Assembly (NCBI GenBank): GCA_016720745.1
Contig: JADKKA010000018.1
Location: 1,240,001 to 1,304,000, forward strand
Source: Chitinophagaceae bacterium
Lineage (GTDB): Bacteria; Bacteroidota; Bacteroidia; Chitinophagales; Chitinophagaceae
Direction of reading: 5' to 3'
DNA length: 64,000 nt
How positions within the stretch are numbered: position 1 is the first letter of the stretch; each line of letters opens with the position of its first letter. Made by a program: the position numbers and the translations under genes. Of this stretch, positions 51,883-60,910 are shown piece by piece. Under the pieces are notes generated by a model that was not told the origin of the DNA, made no database searches, and saw only the letters and a list, made by a program, of their open reading frames with translations.

Positions 51883-52015
51883 AGTCGGCAGTCATCAGTC
51901 GGCAGTCATCAGTCGACAGTCAGCAGTCGGCAGTCATCAGTCATCAGTCGGCAGTTATCAGTCGACAGTCAGCAGTCATCAGTCGACAGTCAACAGTCGA
52001 CAGTCAACAGTCAGG
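51883..52015 (+). repeat. Heptamer array, about 19 AGTCNNC units
   Basis: Nineteen consecutive 7-bp units run from 51883 to 52015, with one AGTT variant and a final decayed unit. Together with 50364-50550 it brackets queA in direct orientation. It lies in the 534-bp gene-free gap 51818-52351, which also holds an octamer array, DnaA-box-like sequences, a CTGAAAG/CTTTCAG dyad (52217-52245) and the mraZ promoter. Confidence 0.9.
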
Positions 52016-52086
52016 ATGCCAGAACCGATTGCCTAATGAAAATGGAAGATTTCCCTTAAGCAAACGCTACATTTCAATTTCAACTT

Positions 52087-52142
52087 CTCAACCTCTCAAC
52101 TTCTCAACCCCTCAACTCCTCAACTATTCAACCCCTCAACTT
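52087..52142 (+). repeat. Octamer array, 7 units of YYTCAACY
   Basis: Seven 8-bp units (TCTCAACC, TCTCAACT, CCTCAACT and similar) follow the heptamer array after 70 bp. A different unit length and sequence show it is a separate repeat family. Confidence 0.85.
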
Positions 52143-52145
52143 CCA

Positions 52146-52186
52146 CTATCCACAGCTTATCCACCGCAATCCACAGCCAATTCACC
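52146..52186 (+). other. Four DnaA-box-like 9-mers at 10-11 bp spacing
   Basis: CTATCCACA (52146), TTATCCACC (52157), CAATCCACA (52167) and CAATTCACC (52178) lie in one orientation with 11, 10 and 11 bp between starts. The first two differ from the TTATCCACA consensus at one position, the others at two or more. The spacing equals one helical turn, placing all on one face. They may be a DnaA-binding cluster, or simply another degenerate tandem repeat. Confidence 0.35.
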
Positions 52187-52282
52187 GGGTTTTTGGGATA
52201 ATCCGGACTCCCATTGCTGAAAGCCTTACCAGGACTGCCTTTCAGGGCAAAATGGGCTGGGGATAAAAGAAAATCAGAAAAA

Positions 52283-52315
52283 TTTGGTAGGTAAGTGGGA
52301 AAAAGTGTTATTTTG
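52283..52315 (+). promoter_or_regulatory. Candidate mraZ (dcw cluster) promoter
   Basis: TTTG at 52283-52286 is followed after 21 nt by TTATTTTG at 52308-52315, seven of eight matches to TAnnTTTG. The mraZ ATG lies at 52352, giving a leader of about 30 nt. Confidence 0.55.
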
Positions 52316-52351
52316 TGTCAATTAATTCAAAATTGACCCAAATTACTGATA

Positions 52352-52819
52352 ATGACAGGCTTTCTCGGAGAATTCGAGGCCACCTTGGACGCCAAGGGGC
52401 GGTTCCTTCTCCCGGCAGGGTTCAAAAAACAACTGCCGGAAGAGGAAACCCAGCGCTTTGTTATTAACAGGGGTTTTGAAAAATGTTTGGCTCTCTATCC
52501 CATGCGGACCTGGGAGCCGCTCTTTGCAAGGATCGCTGGTCTGAACGAATTCGACCCCAAACAAAGGGAATTCAGAAGGGCCTTTTTGAACGGTGCCACG
52601 TTTGTGGAGCCGGATACGGCCGGGAGGATACTGTTGCCACCCAGCCTGAAAGTGTACGCGGACCTGCAGAAGGATATAGTGCTGATGGCAACAGGCGACA
52701 AATTAGAAATCTGGGATAGTAATAAGTACAAACAGTTCTTTGATTCTATTTCTTCGGATGCATTAAGCGACCTGGGTAACCAGGTGCTGGGAGGAGGTAG
52801 TGATCAGTTAAAAAGTTAA
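52352..52819 (+). CDS. mraZ: Transcriptional regulator MraZ
   Basis: The 155-residue protein carries two AbrB-like MraZ halves: FLGEFEATLDAKGRFLLPAGF at the start (split after 20 residues of motif) and GATFVEPDTAGRILLPPSL in the second half. MraZ opens the dcw cluster in most bacteria and in E. coli represses it by binding TGGG repeats. Such repeats are not clearly periodic upstream here. rsmH follows by 13 bp. Confidence 0.95.
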   Translation: MTGFLGEFEATLDAKGRFLLPAGFKKQLPEEETQRFVINRGFEKCLALYPMRTWEPLFARIAGLNEFDPKQREFRRAFLNGATFVEPDTAGRILLPPSLKVYADLQKDIVLMATGDKLEIWDSNKYKQFFDSISSDALSDLGNQVLGGGSDQLKS

Positions 52820-52832
52820 CCGGTTGAAAAGT

Positions 52833-53807
52833 ATGGGAAAGCCTGATAATATGAAGGATCCTGTTCACCCATCAACCGATCAGCCAGATAACTATCATAT
52901 ACCGGTTCTGCTTGGGGAAACCATATCGGCGCTGCAAATTCAGGAAGCCGGTATTTATGTCGATTGCACATTTGGTGGCGGTGGACATTCCAAAGCGATT
53001 CTCCAGCAACTGGGACCGACAGGAAAACTGATTGCTTTTGATCAGGATGATGATGCCAGACAAAATCTGGCTGAACTGACCGATGGGAAAAAAGTGGATG
53101 AACGAATCTTGTTCATCCCGCAAAATTTTCGCCACCTGCAGCGCTTCCTTCGCCTGAACGGGATCACGGCCATTGATGGTATCATGGCGGATCTCGGTGT
53201 CAGCAGCCATCAGTTTGATGAAGCGGAAAGAGGTTTTTCAATCCGCCAGAATGCAGCAATGGATATGCGGATGGATCAGCGGCAGACCCTCACAGCCTTT
53301 GACCTGGTGAATACCTATACTGAACAACGATTGCACAAACTCTTTGAACAGTACGGCGAAGTCACCAATGCAAAGACCCTGGCCAGGAAGATCGTTGAAG
53401 TCCGCCATACCACATCGCTCCAAACCATCGACGGTTTCAAAAATGCCATCCGGGAAACAGTTAAAGGAAATCCCAACAAGTACTTTGCCCAGGTTTTCCA
53501 GGCTCTGCGAATTGAAGTGAACGACGAATTAGGTGCATTGAAAGAACTATTGCAGCAGATCCCATCCTTGTTAAAACCTGGTGGCAGAGTGGCCATCATC
53601 ACGTTTCATTCCCTTGAGGACAGACTGGTAAAGAATTTTTTCCGCCGCGGTTCATTCGATGAACCGGAAGAGAACCCCTTTATCAATACGGAAACAAAAA
53701 ATGAACTGCGCATCATCACCAAAAAACCGGTGACAGCTACGGCAGAAGAAATGAAACGTAACCCCAGGTCCAGAAGCGCCAAACTACGTGTGGCAGAAAA
53801 GGCCTGA
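52833..53807 (+). CDS. rsmH: 16S rRNA (cytosine-1402-N4) methyltransferase
   Basis: The 324-residue RsmH/MraW has YHIPVLLGETISAL, then the SAM loop VDCTFGGGGHSKAIL, ADLGVSSHQFDEAERGFS and VAIITFHSLEDRLVKNFFR, with PRSRSAKLRVAEK at the end. It methylates C1402 in the ribosomal P-site region. The ATG at 52833 is chosen over a TTG three codons upstream. It lies second in the dcw cluster. Confidence 0.96.
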   Translation: MGKPDNMKDPVHPSTDQPDNYHIPVLLGETISALQIQEAGIYVDCTFGGGGHSKAILQQLGPTGKLIAFDQDDDARQNLAELTDGKKVDERILFIPQNFRHLQRFLRLNGITAIDGIMADLGVSSHQFDEAERGFSIRQNAAMDMRMDQRQTLTAFDLVNTYTEQRLHKLFEQYGEVTNAKTLARKIVEVRHTTSLQTIDGFKNAIRETVKGNPNKYFAQVFQALRIEVNDELGALKELLQQIPSLLKPGGRVAIITFHSLEDRLVKNFFRRGSFDEPEENPFINTETKNELRIITKKPVTATAEEMKRNPRSRSAKLRVAEKA

Positions 53808-53923
53808 TGAAAAAGATAGAAGACAGTAAATATAGAAGCAAAAAAAACGGAAAGTCTATATCCCTTGATTGAACCAACGCCGGCATCCACCGGAACGATG
53901 AAAAACCACCCATTATCTTAAAG

Positions 53924-54310
53924 ATGAACGAGCAGATGAATCAATCCGACAAAAATGTTCCGGTAGCGGCAGATCCCGAAGCGGGAAACAGCCGCCCGGA
54001 AACTACCCAACGTAACTGGAAACGCTGGCTCAATTACCAGTCAGTGGTAAAACAAGTACCCTTTTTCCTTTTCCTGGCCCTGCTGGCCGTGATCTATATC
54101 TATAATGGTCACTATGCAGATAAAACCATCCGCAATATCAACCGGACCAGTAAAGAAGTAAAGGAACTACAGTACGAATACATTGATGTGAAGGGACAGG
54201 TGATGGGGCAGAGCAAGCAAAGCGAGCTGGTAAAGGCAGTAGAACCACTCGGTCTGAAAGAATTAACCGGAACACCGGTGGTGCTGAAAGACAGTGTTTC
54301 TGCCAACTAA
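53924..54310 (+). CDS. FtsL-like cell division protein
   Basis: The 128-residue bitopic protein has a polar N-terminus of about 43 residues, one helix (VPFFLFLALLAVIYIYNGHY), and a periplasmic coiled-coil (NRTSKEVKELQYEYIDVKGQ). Size, topology and position between rsmH and ftsI identify it as the FtsL counterpart, since FtsL sequences are poorly conserved. It should link FtsI and the FtsQ/FtsB complex in the divisome. Confidence 0.82.
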   Translation: MNEQMNQSDKNVPVAADPEAGNSRPETTQRNWKRWLNYQSVVKQVPFFLFLALLAVIYIYNGHYADKTIRNINRTSKEVKELQYEYIDVKGQVMGQSKQSELVKAVEPLGLKELTGTPVVLKDSVSAN

Positions 54311-54334
54311 AACGAACAATCCGTTTCTCTCTAA

Positions 54335-54349
54335 CCGGAATAATTCCGG
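54335..54349. other. 15-bp palindrome between ftsL and ftsI
   Basis: CCGGAATAATTCCGG is a perfect palindrome around one central base in the 111-bp gap before ftsI. There is no T-run, so it is not an intrinsic terminator. Confidence 0.4.
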
Positions 54350-54421
54350 GACCACATAGAGAAGCGCAACAACTAAAAAATCAGCCGGTATCCGAACAGT
54401 ACCGGCAGATACGCGAACAAA

Positions 54422-56563
54422 TTGGACGTTAAGAAGGACATATTGTGGCGGGTGTACGTCAGCTTTCTCGGTATTACCGTGTTAAGCCTGTTCGTACTCG
54501 GGAGAGCAATCTACATACAGCGTTTCCAGGGAAATCACTGGCGCAGTATGAGCGACAGCCTCCACAGGCGATTTATCCCCCTGACTGCAGAGCGTGGCAG
54601 CATCTTCAGCGAAGATGGCCAGATGCTCAGCACCTCCATCCCCATTTTTGATATTTATATGGACATGCAGGCCGATGGCCTTCGTGAGAAAAAAGGAAAA
54701 CGCTTTTATGAGCAGGTGGATTCTTTTGCCTTTGCCATGTCCGCCTATTTCGGCGATAAAAAAGCCGGACAGTATAAAAAAGAACTGGTACAGGCCTATA
54801 ATAAAGGAGACCGTTATTTCCCGCTGAAGAAAAAACTCGGCTTTGAAGATTACAAAGCCTTTCGTGAATTTCCATTGGTCAGACAGGGCCGCAACAGAAG
54901 CGGGGTGATTACCGAAGTAAACAGCAAAAGACTCCTGCCCTTTGGTATGCTGGCTAACCGTACCATCGGATTATCACGCGAACATATTGCCAGCGATGGT
55001 CAGGCTAAAAAGCAAAACGTAGGACTTGAAAAAAGTTATGATTCCCTGCTGAGTGGCCACGATGGACAAAAACTGGTTCGCTTTATTGCTGGTGGAACGG
55101 CTATTCCGGTTGAAGGCACACAAACAGATCCGGTCAATGGAAAAGATATTTATACCACCATTGATGTCAATATCCAGGATATCACCGAAACAGCACTGCT
55201 CCGGATGATGCAGCAATGTGAGGGTCCTTATGGTACGGCGATCGTGATGGAGACTACTACCGGAAAAATCAGGGCCATGGCCAACCTGGGTCGCCGGCCC
55301 GATGGCAGTTACTGGGAAGATGATAACTATGCCCTCCGTGTTACGGAACCCGGCTCTACCATCAAACTGGCTACCTTATTATCTGTTCTGGAAAAAGGCT
55401 CGAGCGATATTAATGATATGGTTCATGTGGGAAGTGCCGGCCGCATGGAAGTGGCTCCGGGTAAAGTGGTGGTGGATGCAGAAAGACATAATGAACCCGA
55501 TCTGTCAGTGAAAGGATGCTTTGCACACAGCTCCAATGTGGGTATGAGCAAACTGGCATATAAAGCATTTGGAAAAAATCCGGGTGAGATCAAAAAATAT
55601 TTTTCAAAATTCAGACTGGATCAACGGTCTCCCATCGATCTCAGTAACCTGCCCAAACCAACCATGGCCCCGCTTTCTACCGAAGGTGGTGAAGCCGGAC
55701 TGGGTAATATGCTCTGGATGAGTTTTGGCTATGCCATACAGGTGAGTCCACTGCATACACTGACACTTTATAATGCAGTAGCCAATAACGGAAGAATGAT
55801 GAAACCGTTTTTGGTAAACAGTGTGGAACAAAGCGGAGTGCTGATTAAAAAGATGGAGCCCACCGTGCTGGATGAACAGATCTGCAAACCGACTGTCATC
55901 AAAGCAGCAAGGGAGGCCATGGAAATGGTGGTGACAGAAGGCACAGCCAAAAAAGCACTGAAGGATCTTCCATTTGCTGTTGCCGGTAAAACCGGTACGG
56001 CCCATGTATCCGATGGGGCCATCAAATATGCGCATGGTGTTTACCAGGCCACTTTCGTAGGATATTTCCCGGCAGACAAACCACAGTTCACCTGTATCGT
56101 GGTGATCCGTACCAAACCACATGCGGCTTCGCATTATGGAGGAACACTGGCGGCTCCGGTATTCAAAGAAATAGCTACCAAGCTCTATGCGATGTATGTA
56201 GAAAAGAAAACCCCTTCCGGTTTTGCAGCTGCAAAAGACAGCGCCATGTACTACTACGCTGGTGCTGCTGCAGATATCAGGAATATCCTGCAAAAACTGC
56301 AGGTGAAGTATACCGATTCAGCGGCCAATCAGAACTGGACTTCCGTTTATGCCCGGAACGACCAGCCCCTGGTAAAACCAGTAATGGTACGGGAAAAACT
56401 AATGCCGAATGTGCGTGGTATGGGATTAAAAGATGCATTGAATCTGCTGGAAAATATGGGATTGAAAGTATCGGTAAAAGGGAAAGGAAAAGTAGCAGTT
56501 CAATCGATATCACCGGGTACACAACTGGCTAGGGGTGTAACCGTGGTACTGGAACTGAGTTAA
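54422..56563 (+). CDS. ftsI: Penicillin-binding protein, FtsI-type transpeptidase with PASTA domain
   Basis: The 713-residue protein has one N-terminal helix (VSFLGITVLSLFVLGRAIYI), a dimerisation domain, and a transpeptidase with S312-T-I-K315 in TEPGSTIKL, an SSN motif (HSSNVGMSKL) and KTG at 523-525. A C-terminal PASTA domain (MPNVRGMGLKDALNLLENMG) follows. It cross-links septal peptidoglycan. The start is a TTG at 54422: no ATG occurs before residue 43, and starting there would remove the membrane helix. In-frame stop TAA lies at 54374. Confidence 0.95.
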   Translation: MDVKKDILWRVYVSFLGITVLSLFVLGRAIYIQRFQGNHWRSMSDSLHRRFIPLTAERGSIFSEDGQMLSTSIPIFDIYMDMQADGLREKKGKRFYEQVDSFAFAMSAYFGDKKAGQYKKELVQAYNKGDRYFPLKKKLGFEDYKAFREFPLVRQGRNRSGVITEVNSKRLLPFGMLANRTIGLSREHIASDGQAKKQNVGLEKSYDSLLSGHDGQKLVRFIAGGTAIPVEGTQTDPVNGKDIYTTIDVNIQDITETALLRMMQQCEGPYGTAIVMETTTGKIRAMANLGRRPDGSYWEDDNYALRVTEPGSTIKLATLLSVLEKGSSDINDMVHVGSAGRMEVAPGKVVVDAERHNEPDLSVKGCFAHSSNVGMSKLAYKAFGKNPGEIKKYFSKFRLDQRSPIDLSNLPKPTMAPLSTEGGEAGLGNMLWMSFGYAIQVSPLHTLTLYNAVANNGRMMKPFLVNSVEQSGVLIKKMEPTVLDEQICKPTVIKAAREAMEMVVTEGTAKKALKDLPFAVAGKTGTAHVSDGAIKYAHGVYQATFVGYFPADKPQFTCIVVIRTKPHAASHYGGTLAAPVFKEIATKLYAMYVEKKTPSGFAAAKDSAMYYYAGAAADIRNILQKLQVKYTDSAANQNWTSVYARNDQPLVKPVMVREKLMPNVRGMGLKDALNLLENMGLKVSVKGKGKVAVQSISPGTQLARGVTVVLELS

Positions 56564-58057
56564 TTGATTAATGAATTAAAGTGTAAGACTGGCGTGTTAT
56601 TGCAGGATGTACTATATAAAGTGCCGATCAGACGGATAACAGGAAGCACGGCAGTGGAAATAAATGATGTGCAGATTGATTCGAGGAAGATAAAAAAAGG
56701 GGCAGCATTTGTGGCTGTAAAGGGTGTAGCGGCAGATGGGCACCAGTTCATTGATAAGGCAATTGAAAACGGAGCGGTCGTAGTGGTTTGCGAAACAATC
56801 CCCGACATGGAGCAGCAGGATGTGCTGTATGTACAGGTGGAAAACAGCGCAGCTGCAGCAGGGTATATGTCGCACAATTTTTTTGGTAAACCATCAGAAG
56901 CAATGAAGCTGGTGGGAGTGACAGGTACCAACGGCAAAACAACGATCGCTACAATATTATACAAGCTCTTTACAAGATTGGGATATACCTGCGGTTTGAT
57001 CAGCACGGTGGAAAACAGGATCGGGACTTTAACGGTTCCGGCCACACATACCACACCGGATGCAGTGAGTCTGAACCACCTGCTGAAGCAGATGCTGGAG
57101 GAAGGTTGCAGCCATGTATTCATGGAAACCAGTTCACATGCCCTGCACCAGCACCGGGTAACAGGGTTGCAGTACACCGGCGCGCTGTTCAGCAATATCA
57201 CCCACGATCACCTGGACTATCATCAAACCTTTGATGAATACATCCGGGTGAAGAAATCCTTCTTTGATGGATTGTCATCCACCGCATTTGCCATCAGCAA
57301 TGCAGATGATAAAAGAGGAACGGTGATGCTGCAGAATACGGTGGCCAGAAAATATTTCTACAGCCTGCGCAGCTTGGCAGACTTCAAAGGAAAGATTCTG
57401 GATAACAGCCTGAGCGGATTAATGATGACGGTGAATGATGTGGAAGTGCATTTCAGACTGATCGGGGAATTCAATGCCTACAACCTGCTGGCCGTGTACG
57501 GAGCAGCGATTTGTCTGGGAGAAGAAAAACAGGAAGTGCTGACGGCCCTGAGCGAACTGAGTGGTGCGGAAGGAAGATTTGATTTTCTGATCTCTCCGAA
57601 AGAAAGGCTGATGGCGATTGTAGATTATGCCCACACACCGGATGCCCTGATCAATGTGCTGGCTGCGATCAAAAAACTGAGGAAAGGGATAGAACAGGTG
57701 ATCACCGTAGTGGGTTGTGGTGGAGACCGGGATAAAACAAAAAGACCACTGATGGCGGCCGTTGCCTGTGAACATAGTGATAAAGCCATTTTCACCAGTG
57801 ATAACCCGCGGACAGAAGACCCGGCGCAGATCATTCGTGATATGGAAGAAGGACTGGCACCGGCCTATAAAAGAAAGTATATCTCAATCGTGGACAGAAA
57901 GGAAGCCATTAAAACGGCAATCAGTCTGGCCCAACCGGATGATATCATTCTCATTGCAGGCAAGGGCCATGAGAAATACCAGGAAATAAAAGGAGTGAGA
58001 AATCACTTTGACGATAAAGAAATAGTACAAGAAATTTTTGAACTCTTGGATAAATAA
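56564..58057 (+). CDS. murE: UDP-MurNAc-L-Ala-D-Glu:meso-diaminopimelate ligase
   Basis: The 497-residue Mur ligase has the P-loop GVTGTNGKTTIATIL near residue 118-132, ETSSHALHQHR, NITHDHLDYH, and DNPRTEDP at 413-420. The DNPR motif indicates meso-diaminopimelate as the added residue, in line with peptidoglycan of this phylum. There is no ATG near the start; the frame begins with TTG at 56564, directly after the ftsI stop, and a GTG at 56594 is an alternative closer to the usual family start. Confidence 0.95.
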   Translation: MINELKCKTGVLLQDVLYKVPIRRITGSTAVEINDVQIDSRKIKKGAAFVAVKGVAADGHQFIDKAIENGAVVVVCETIPDMEQQDVLYVQVENSAAAAGYMSHNFFGKPSEAMKLVGVTGTNGKTTIATILYKLFTRLGYTCGLISTVENRIGTLTVPATHTTPDAVSLNHLLKQMLEEGCSHVFMETSSHALHQHRVTGLQYTGALFSNITHDHLDYHQTFDEYIRVKKSFFDGLSSTAFAISNADDKRGTVMLQNTVARKYFYSLRSLADFKGKILDNSLSGLMMTVNDVEVHFRLIGEFNAYNLLAVYGAAICLGEEKQEVLTALSELSGAEGRFDFLISPKERLMAIVDYAHTPDALINVLAAIKKLRKGIEQVITVVGCGGDRDKTKRPLMAAVACEHSDKAIFTSDNPRTEDPAQIIRDMEEGLAPAYKRKYISIVDRKEAIKTAISLAQPDDIILIAGKGHEKYQEIKGVRNHFDDKEIVQEIFELLDK

Positions 58058-58078
58058 GTAAGACCAACACCAACCAGT

Positions 58079-59356
58079 ATGCTGTATCATTTATTCCATT
58101 GGCTGAACGAAGAAGGGTACCGGTTCCCGGGGAGCCGCCTTTTTGAGTTTACCACCTTCCGGGTGTTGCTGGGAATACTGATGTCGCTTTTCATCACTAC
58201 TTATTATGGCAAGAAGCTGATCAAATTTCTGCAGAAGAAACAGATCGGGGAAAGTATCCGGGAAGAAGGACTGGCCGGACAGGAAAGCAAGGCCGGTACA
58301 CCTACCATGGGCGGACTCATTATCATCCTTGCGATTGTTATTCCAACCTTACTGCTGGCTGATCTCACAGAAATCTACATACAGGTAATGCTGGTAAGTA
58401 CGATCTGGATGGGCGCCATTGGGTTTATTGATGATTACCTGAAACTGAGAGGCAAGCGGCTGGCCCAGCAAAAGGGGGAAGTATATAGGAAAACCGGAAA
58501 GGACGGACTGGCGGGTTGGTTCAAAATACTCGGACAGGTAGGATTGGGTATCCTGGTAGGGGCCACCTTGTATTTCAACAGCGATGTAAAAATCTGGAGA
58601 GAGTATGTGGGCACTAATCCGAAAGCGGACTCTACCGTGTTTGAAAAACAGATCAATGGCAAACCAAAATATTTTGTCGAATCCAAGCAGGTAATCACAA
58701 CGATTCCTTTTGTTAAAAATCACGAATTTAATTATTCGAAACTCTTACCTGCATCATGGAGAGATTATACCTGGATCCTGTACATCCTGGTGGTGATCTT
58801 TATTATCACGGCAGTTTCCAACGGATCCAATTTAACGGACGGACTGGATGGACTGGCCACGGGTACTTCCGCCATAATCGGATCCTTACTGGGCATATTT
58901 GCTTATGCCAGTGGTAACCTGGTATTCGCTGATTACCTCAATATCATGTACATCCCGGGCTTGAGTGAATTGTCTATTTATATCGCTGCATTGATCGGGG
59001 CCTGTATCGGTTTCCTCTGGTACAACTCATATCCGGCACAAATATTCATGGGTGACACAGGTAGCCTGATGCTGGGAGGTGTGATTGCATCCCTGGCCAT
59101 TATTGTGCACAAAGAATTACTGATCCCTATTTTCTGCGGAATCTTTTTTGTGGAATCGCTGAGTGTGATGCTGCAGGTAGGGTATTTCAAATACACCAGG
59201 AAGAAATTCGGCACCGGAAGAAGGGTATTCCTGAAAGCTCCGCTTCACCATCATTACCAGGTGAAGGGCTATCATGAAGTGAAGATTGTAACCCGGTTCT
59301 GGATTGTAACGGTACTGCTGGTACTGCTGAGCATTGTAACACTGAAATTAAGATAA
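58079..59356 (+). CDS. mraY: Phospho-MurNAc-pentapeptide transferase
   Basis: The 425-residue polytopic enzyme has GTPTMGGL, the acidic pair in GFIDDYLKL, SNGSNLTDGLDGLATG and MGDTGSLMLGG, and the late APLHHHYQVKG histidines, all MraY motifs. It makes lipid I. It is longer than the E. coli protein (360) because of an insertion of about 60 residues around 160-225 (KIWREYVGTNPKADS), which is common in Bacteroidota. murE lies 21 bp upstream. The 195-bp gap to murD shows nothing recognisable. Confidence 0.96.
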   Translation: MLYHLFHWLNEEGYRFPGSRLFEFTTFRVLLGILMSLFITTYYGKKLIKFLQKKQIGESIREEGLAGQESKAGTPTMGGLIIILAIVIPTLLLADLTEIYIQVMLVSTIWMGAIGFIDDYLKLRGKRLAQQKGEVYRKTGKDGLAGWFKILGQVGLGILVGATLYFNSDVKIWREYVGTNPKADSTVFEKQINGKPKYFVESKQVITTIPFVKNHEFNYSKLLPASWRDYTWILYILVVIFIITAVSNGSNLTDGLDGLATGTSAIIGSLLGIFAYASGNLVFADYLNIMYIPGLSELSIYIAALIGACIGFLWYNSYPAQIFMGDTGSLMLGGVIASLAIIVHKELLIPIFCGIFFVESLSVMLQVGYFKYTRKKFGTGRRVFLKAPLHHHYQVKGYHEVKIVTRFWIVTVLLVLLSIVTLKLR

Positions 59357-59551
59357 GGACTAAGAACGATAGAACGGCATTAGAACAGATTCGAACGGCT
59401 TACTGAAAAACCCATATCCAATCCTATTGATGGCCATTCCAATAACTATGGCTTTTTGAACACCAGATTGTGGTGCAGTTGTATTGAAACTAATACTTGT
59501 GAAGAACCCAATTCCGTACACTCCTTTTGAAAACAAAGGCGGCAACGCATT

Positions 59552-60907
59552 ATGGACAAATTGTTTGTCATACTCGGAGGCGGTGAAAGTGGGGTAGGTG
59601 CCGCACTGCTCGCTAAAAAACAGGGATACAATGTATTTGTATCAGACGGAAGTTCTTTGAAGAATGAGTATCGTACCGAATTACAGGAAGCCGGTATTGC
59701 TTTTGAAGAAGGCATGCACACGGAAGAAAAAATCCTGCAGGCGGTGGAAGTGATGAAGAGCCCGGGTATTCCGGAGAAAGCCCCGATCGTCAAAAAGATC
59801 AGGGCCAAAGGAATACCGGTGATCAGTGAAGTAGAACTGGCTTACCGCTACAAGGGCAATAGCCGGATCATTGCGATCACCGGCAGTAACGGTAAAACCA
59901 CGACCACCGCATTGACCTGGCATATCTGCAAAGAGGCCGGACTGGATGCCGCCCTGGTGGGAAATATCGGTGATTCTTTTGCCAAACAGGTGGCACTGGA
60001 TCCCAAACCACTGTATGTAGTAGAGGTCAGCAGTTTTCAGCTGGATGATATCGTGACCTTCAGACCGGATGTAGCCATCCTCACGAATATCACAGAAGAT
60101 CACCTGGACCGGTACGACTACCAATTCGAAAATTATATACGGAGCAAATTTCGTATAACAATGAATCAGCAGGAAGATGATTATTTCATTTACTGCGCGG
60201 ATGACGAGACAACCATGAAATATTTAAACAGCCCAAAACAAATCGGATTCAATATTCACGCTAACCAACTGCCAATAAGTATGAAAAAGGAATTACCCAA
60301 CGGAGCATTTATCAAAGACGGAGATATGTATGTAAGAACAGGACAGGATTTTACCAGTATGAGTGTTTTTGATTTTGCCCTCAAGGGAAAACATAATCAC
60401 TACAATACGATGGCAGCCTGCGTAGCCGCCACCACCCTGGATATCCGCAAGGAAAAAATCAGGGATGCGGTGCAGAATTTTCAGGCACTGGAACACCGGA
60501 TGGAACATGTGGCCACGGTGAGAGGAATTGAATTTATCAACGACAGCAAAGCAACGAATGTGAACTCTACCTGGTATGCATTGGAAAGCATGACCAAACC
60601 CACCGTACTGGTATTGGGTGGTGTAGACAAGGGAAATGATTATTCCCTGCTGGCTGACCTGGTGAAGGAAAAAGTAAGAGCGATCATTTGTCTGGGTAAG
60701 GATAACCAGAAAATTCATGAAGCCTTTGATGGTATCGTGAGCAATGTGGTAGATACTGCCAGTGCCCTGGAAGCTGTTCAGGCTGCGTTTCACTATGCCA
60801 GCAAAGGCGATGTAGTGTTACTAAGCCCTGCTTGTGCCAGTTTTGATTTGTTTAAAAATTATGAAGACAGAGGAAATCAGTTCAAAAAAGCAGTGAGAGA
60901 ACTTTAA
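59552..60907 (+). CDS. murD: UDP-MurNAc-L-alanine:D-glutamate ligase
   Basis: The 451-residue Mur ligase starts with a nucleotide-fold ILGGGESGVGAALLAKK, has MKSPGIPEKAPIV, P-loop ITGSNGKTTTTALTWH near 108-123, NITEDHLDRYD and the late EFINDSKATNVNSTWYAL, typical of MurD. It adds D-Glu to UDP-MurNAc-Ala. It is followed after 3 bp by ftsW. Confidence 0.95.
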   Translation: MDKLFVILGGGESGVGAALLAKKQGYNVFVSDGSSLKNEYRTELQEAGIAFEEGMHTEEKILQAVEVMKSPGIPEKAPIVKKIRAKGIPVISEVELAYRYKGNSRIIAITGSNGKTTTTALTWHICKEAGLDAALVGNIGDSFAKQVALDPKPLYVVEVSSFQLDDIVTFRPDVAILTNITEDHLDRYDYQFENYIRSKFRITMNQQEDDYFIYCADDETTMKYLNSPKQIGFNIHANQLPISMKKELPNGAFIKDGDMYVRTGQDFTSMSVFDFALKGKHNHYNTMAACVAATTLDIRKEKIRDAVQNFQALEHRMEHVATVRGIEFINDSKATNVNSTWYALESMTKPTVLVLGGVDKGNDYSLLADLVKEKVRAIICLGKDNQKIHEAFDGIVSNVVDTASALEAVQAAFHYASKGDVVLLSPACASFDLFKNYEDRGNQFKKAVREL

Positions 60908-60910
60908 TCA

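Noticed and set aside
50364..52015. Heptamer arrays as a CRISPR locus
   Set aside because: Units are 7 bp with no spacers, and no cas genes are present.
51717..52220. A 167-codon open frame rich in Ser, Gln and Val
   Set aside because: Most of it is the heptamer and octamer arrays read in frame; 7-bp units without stops stay open in every frame. It also overlaps the queA start on the other strand.
52190..52300. MraZ operator (tandem TGGG boxes) upstream of mraZ
   Set aside because: Several TGGG or GGGG tracts occur, but not with the regular 10-bp spacing known from E. coli.
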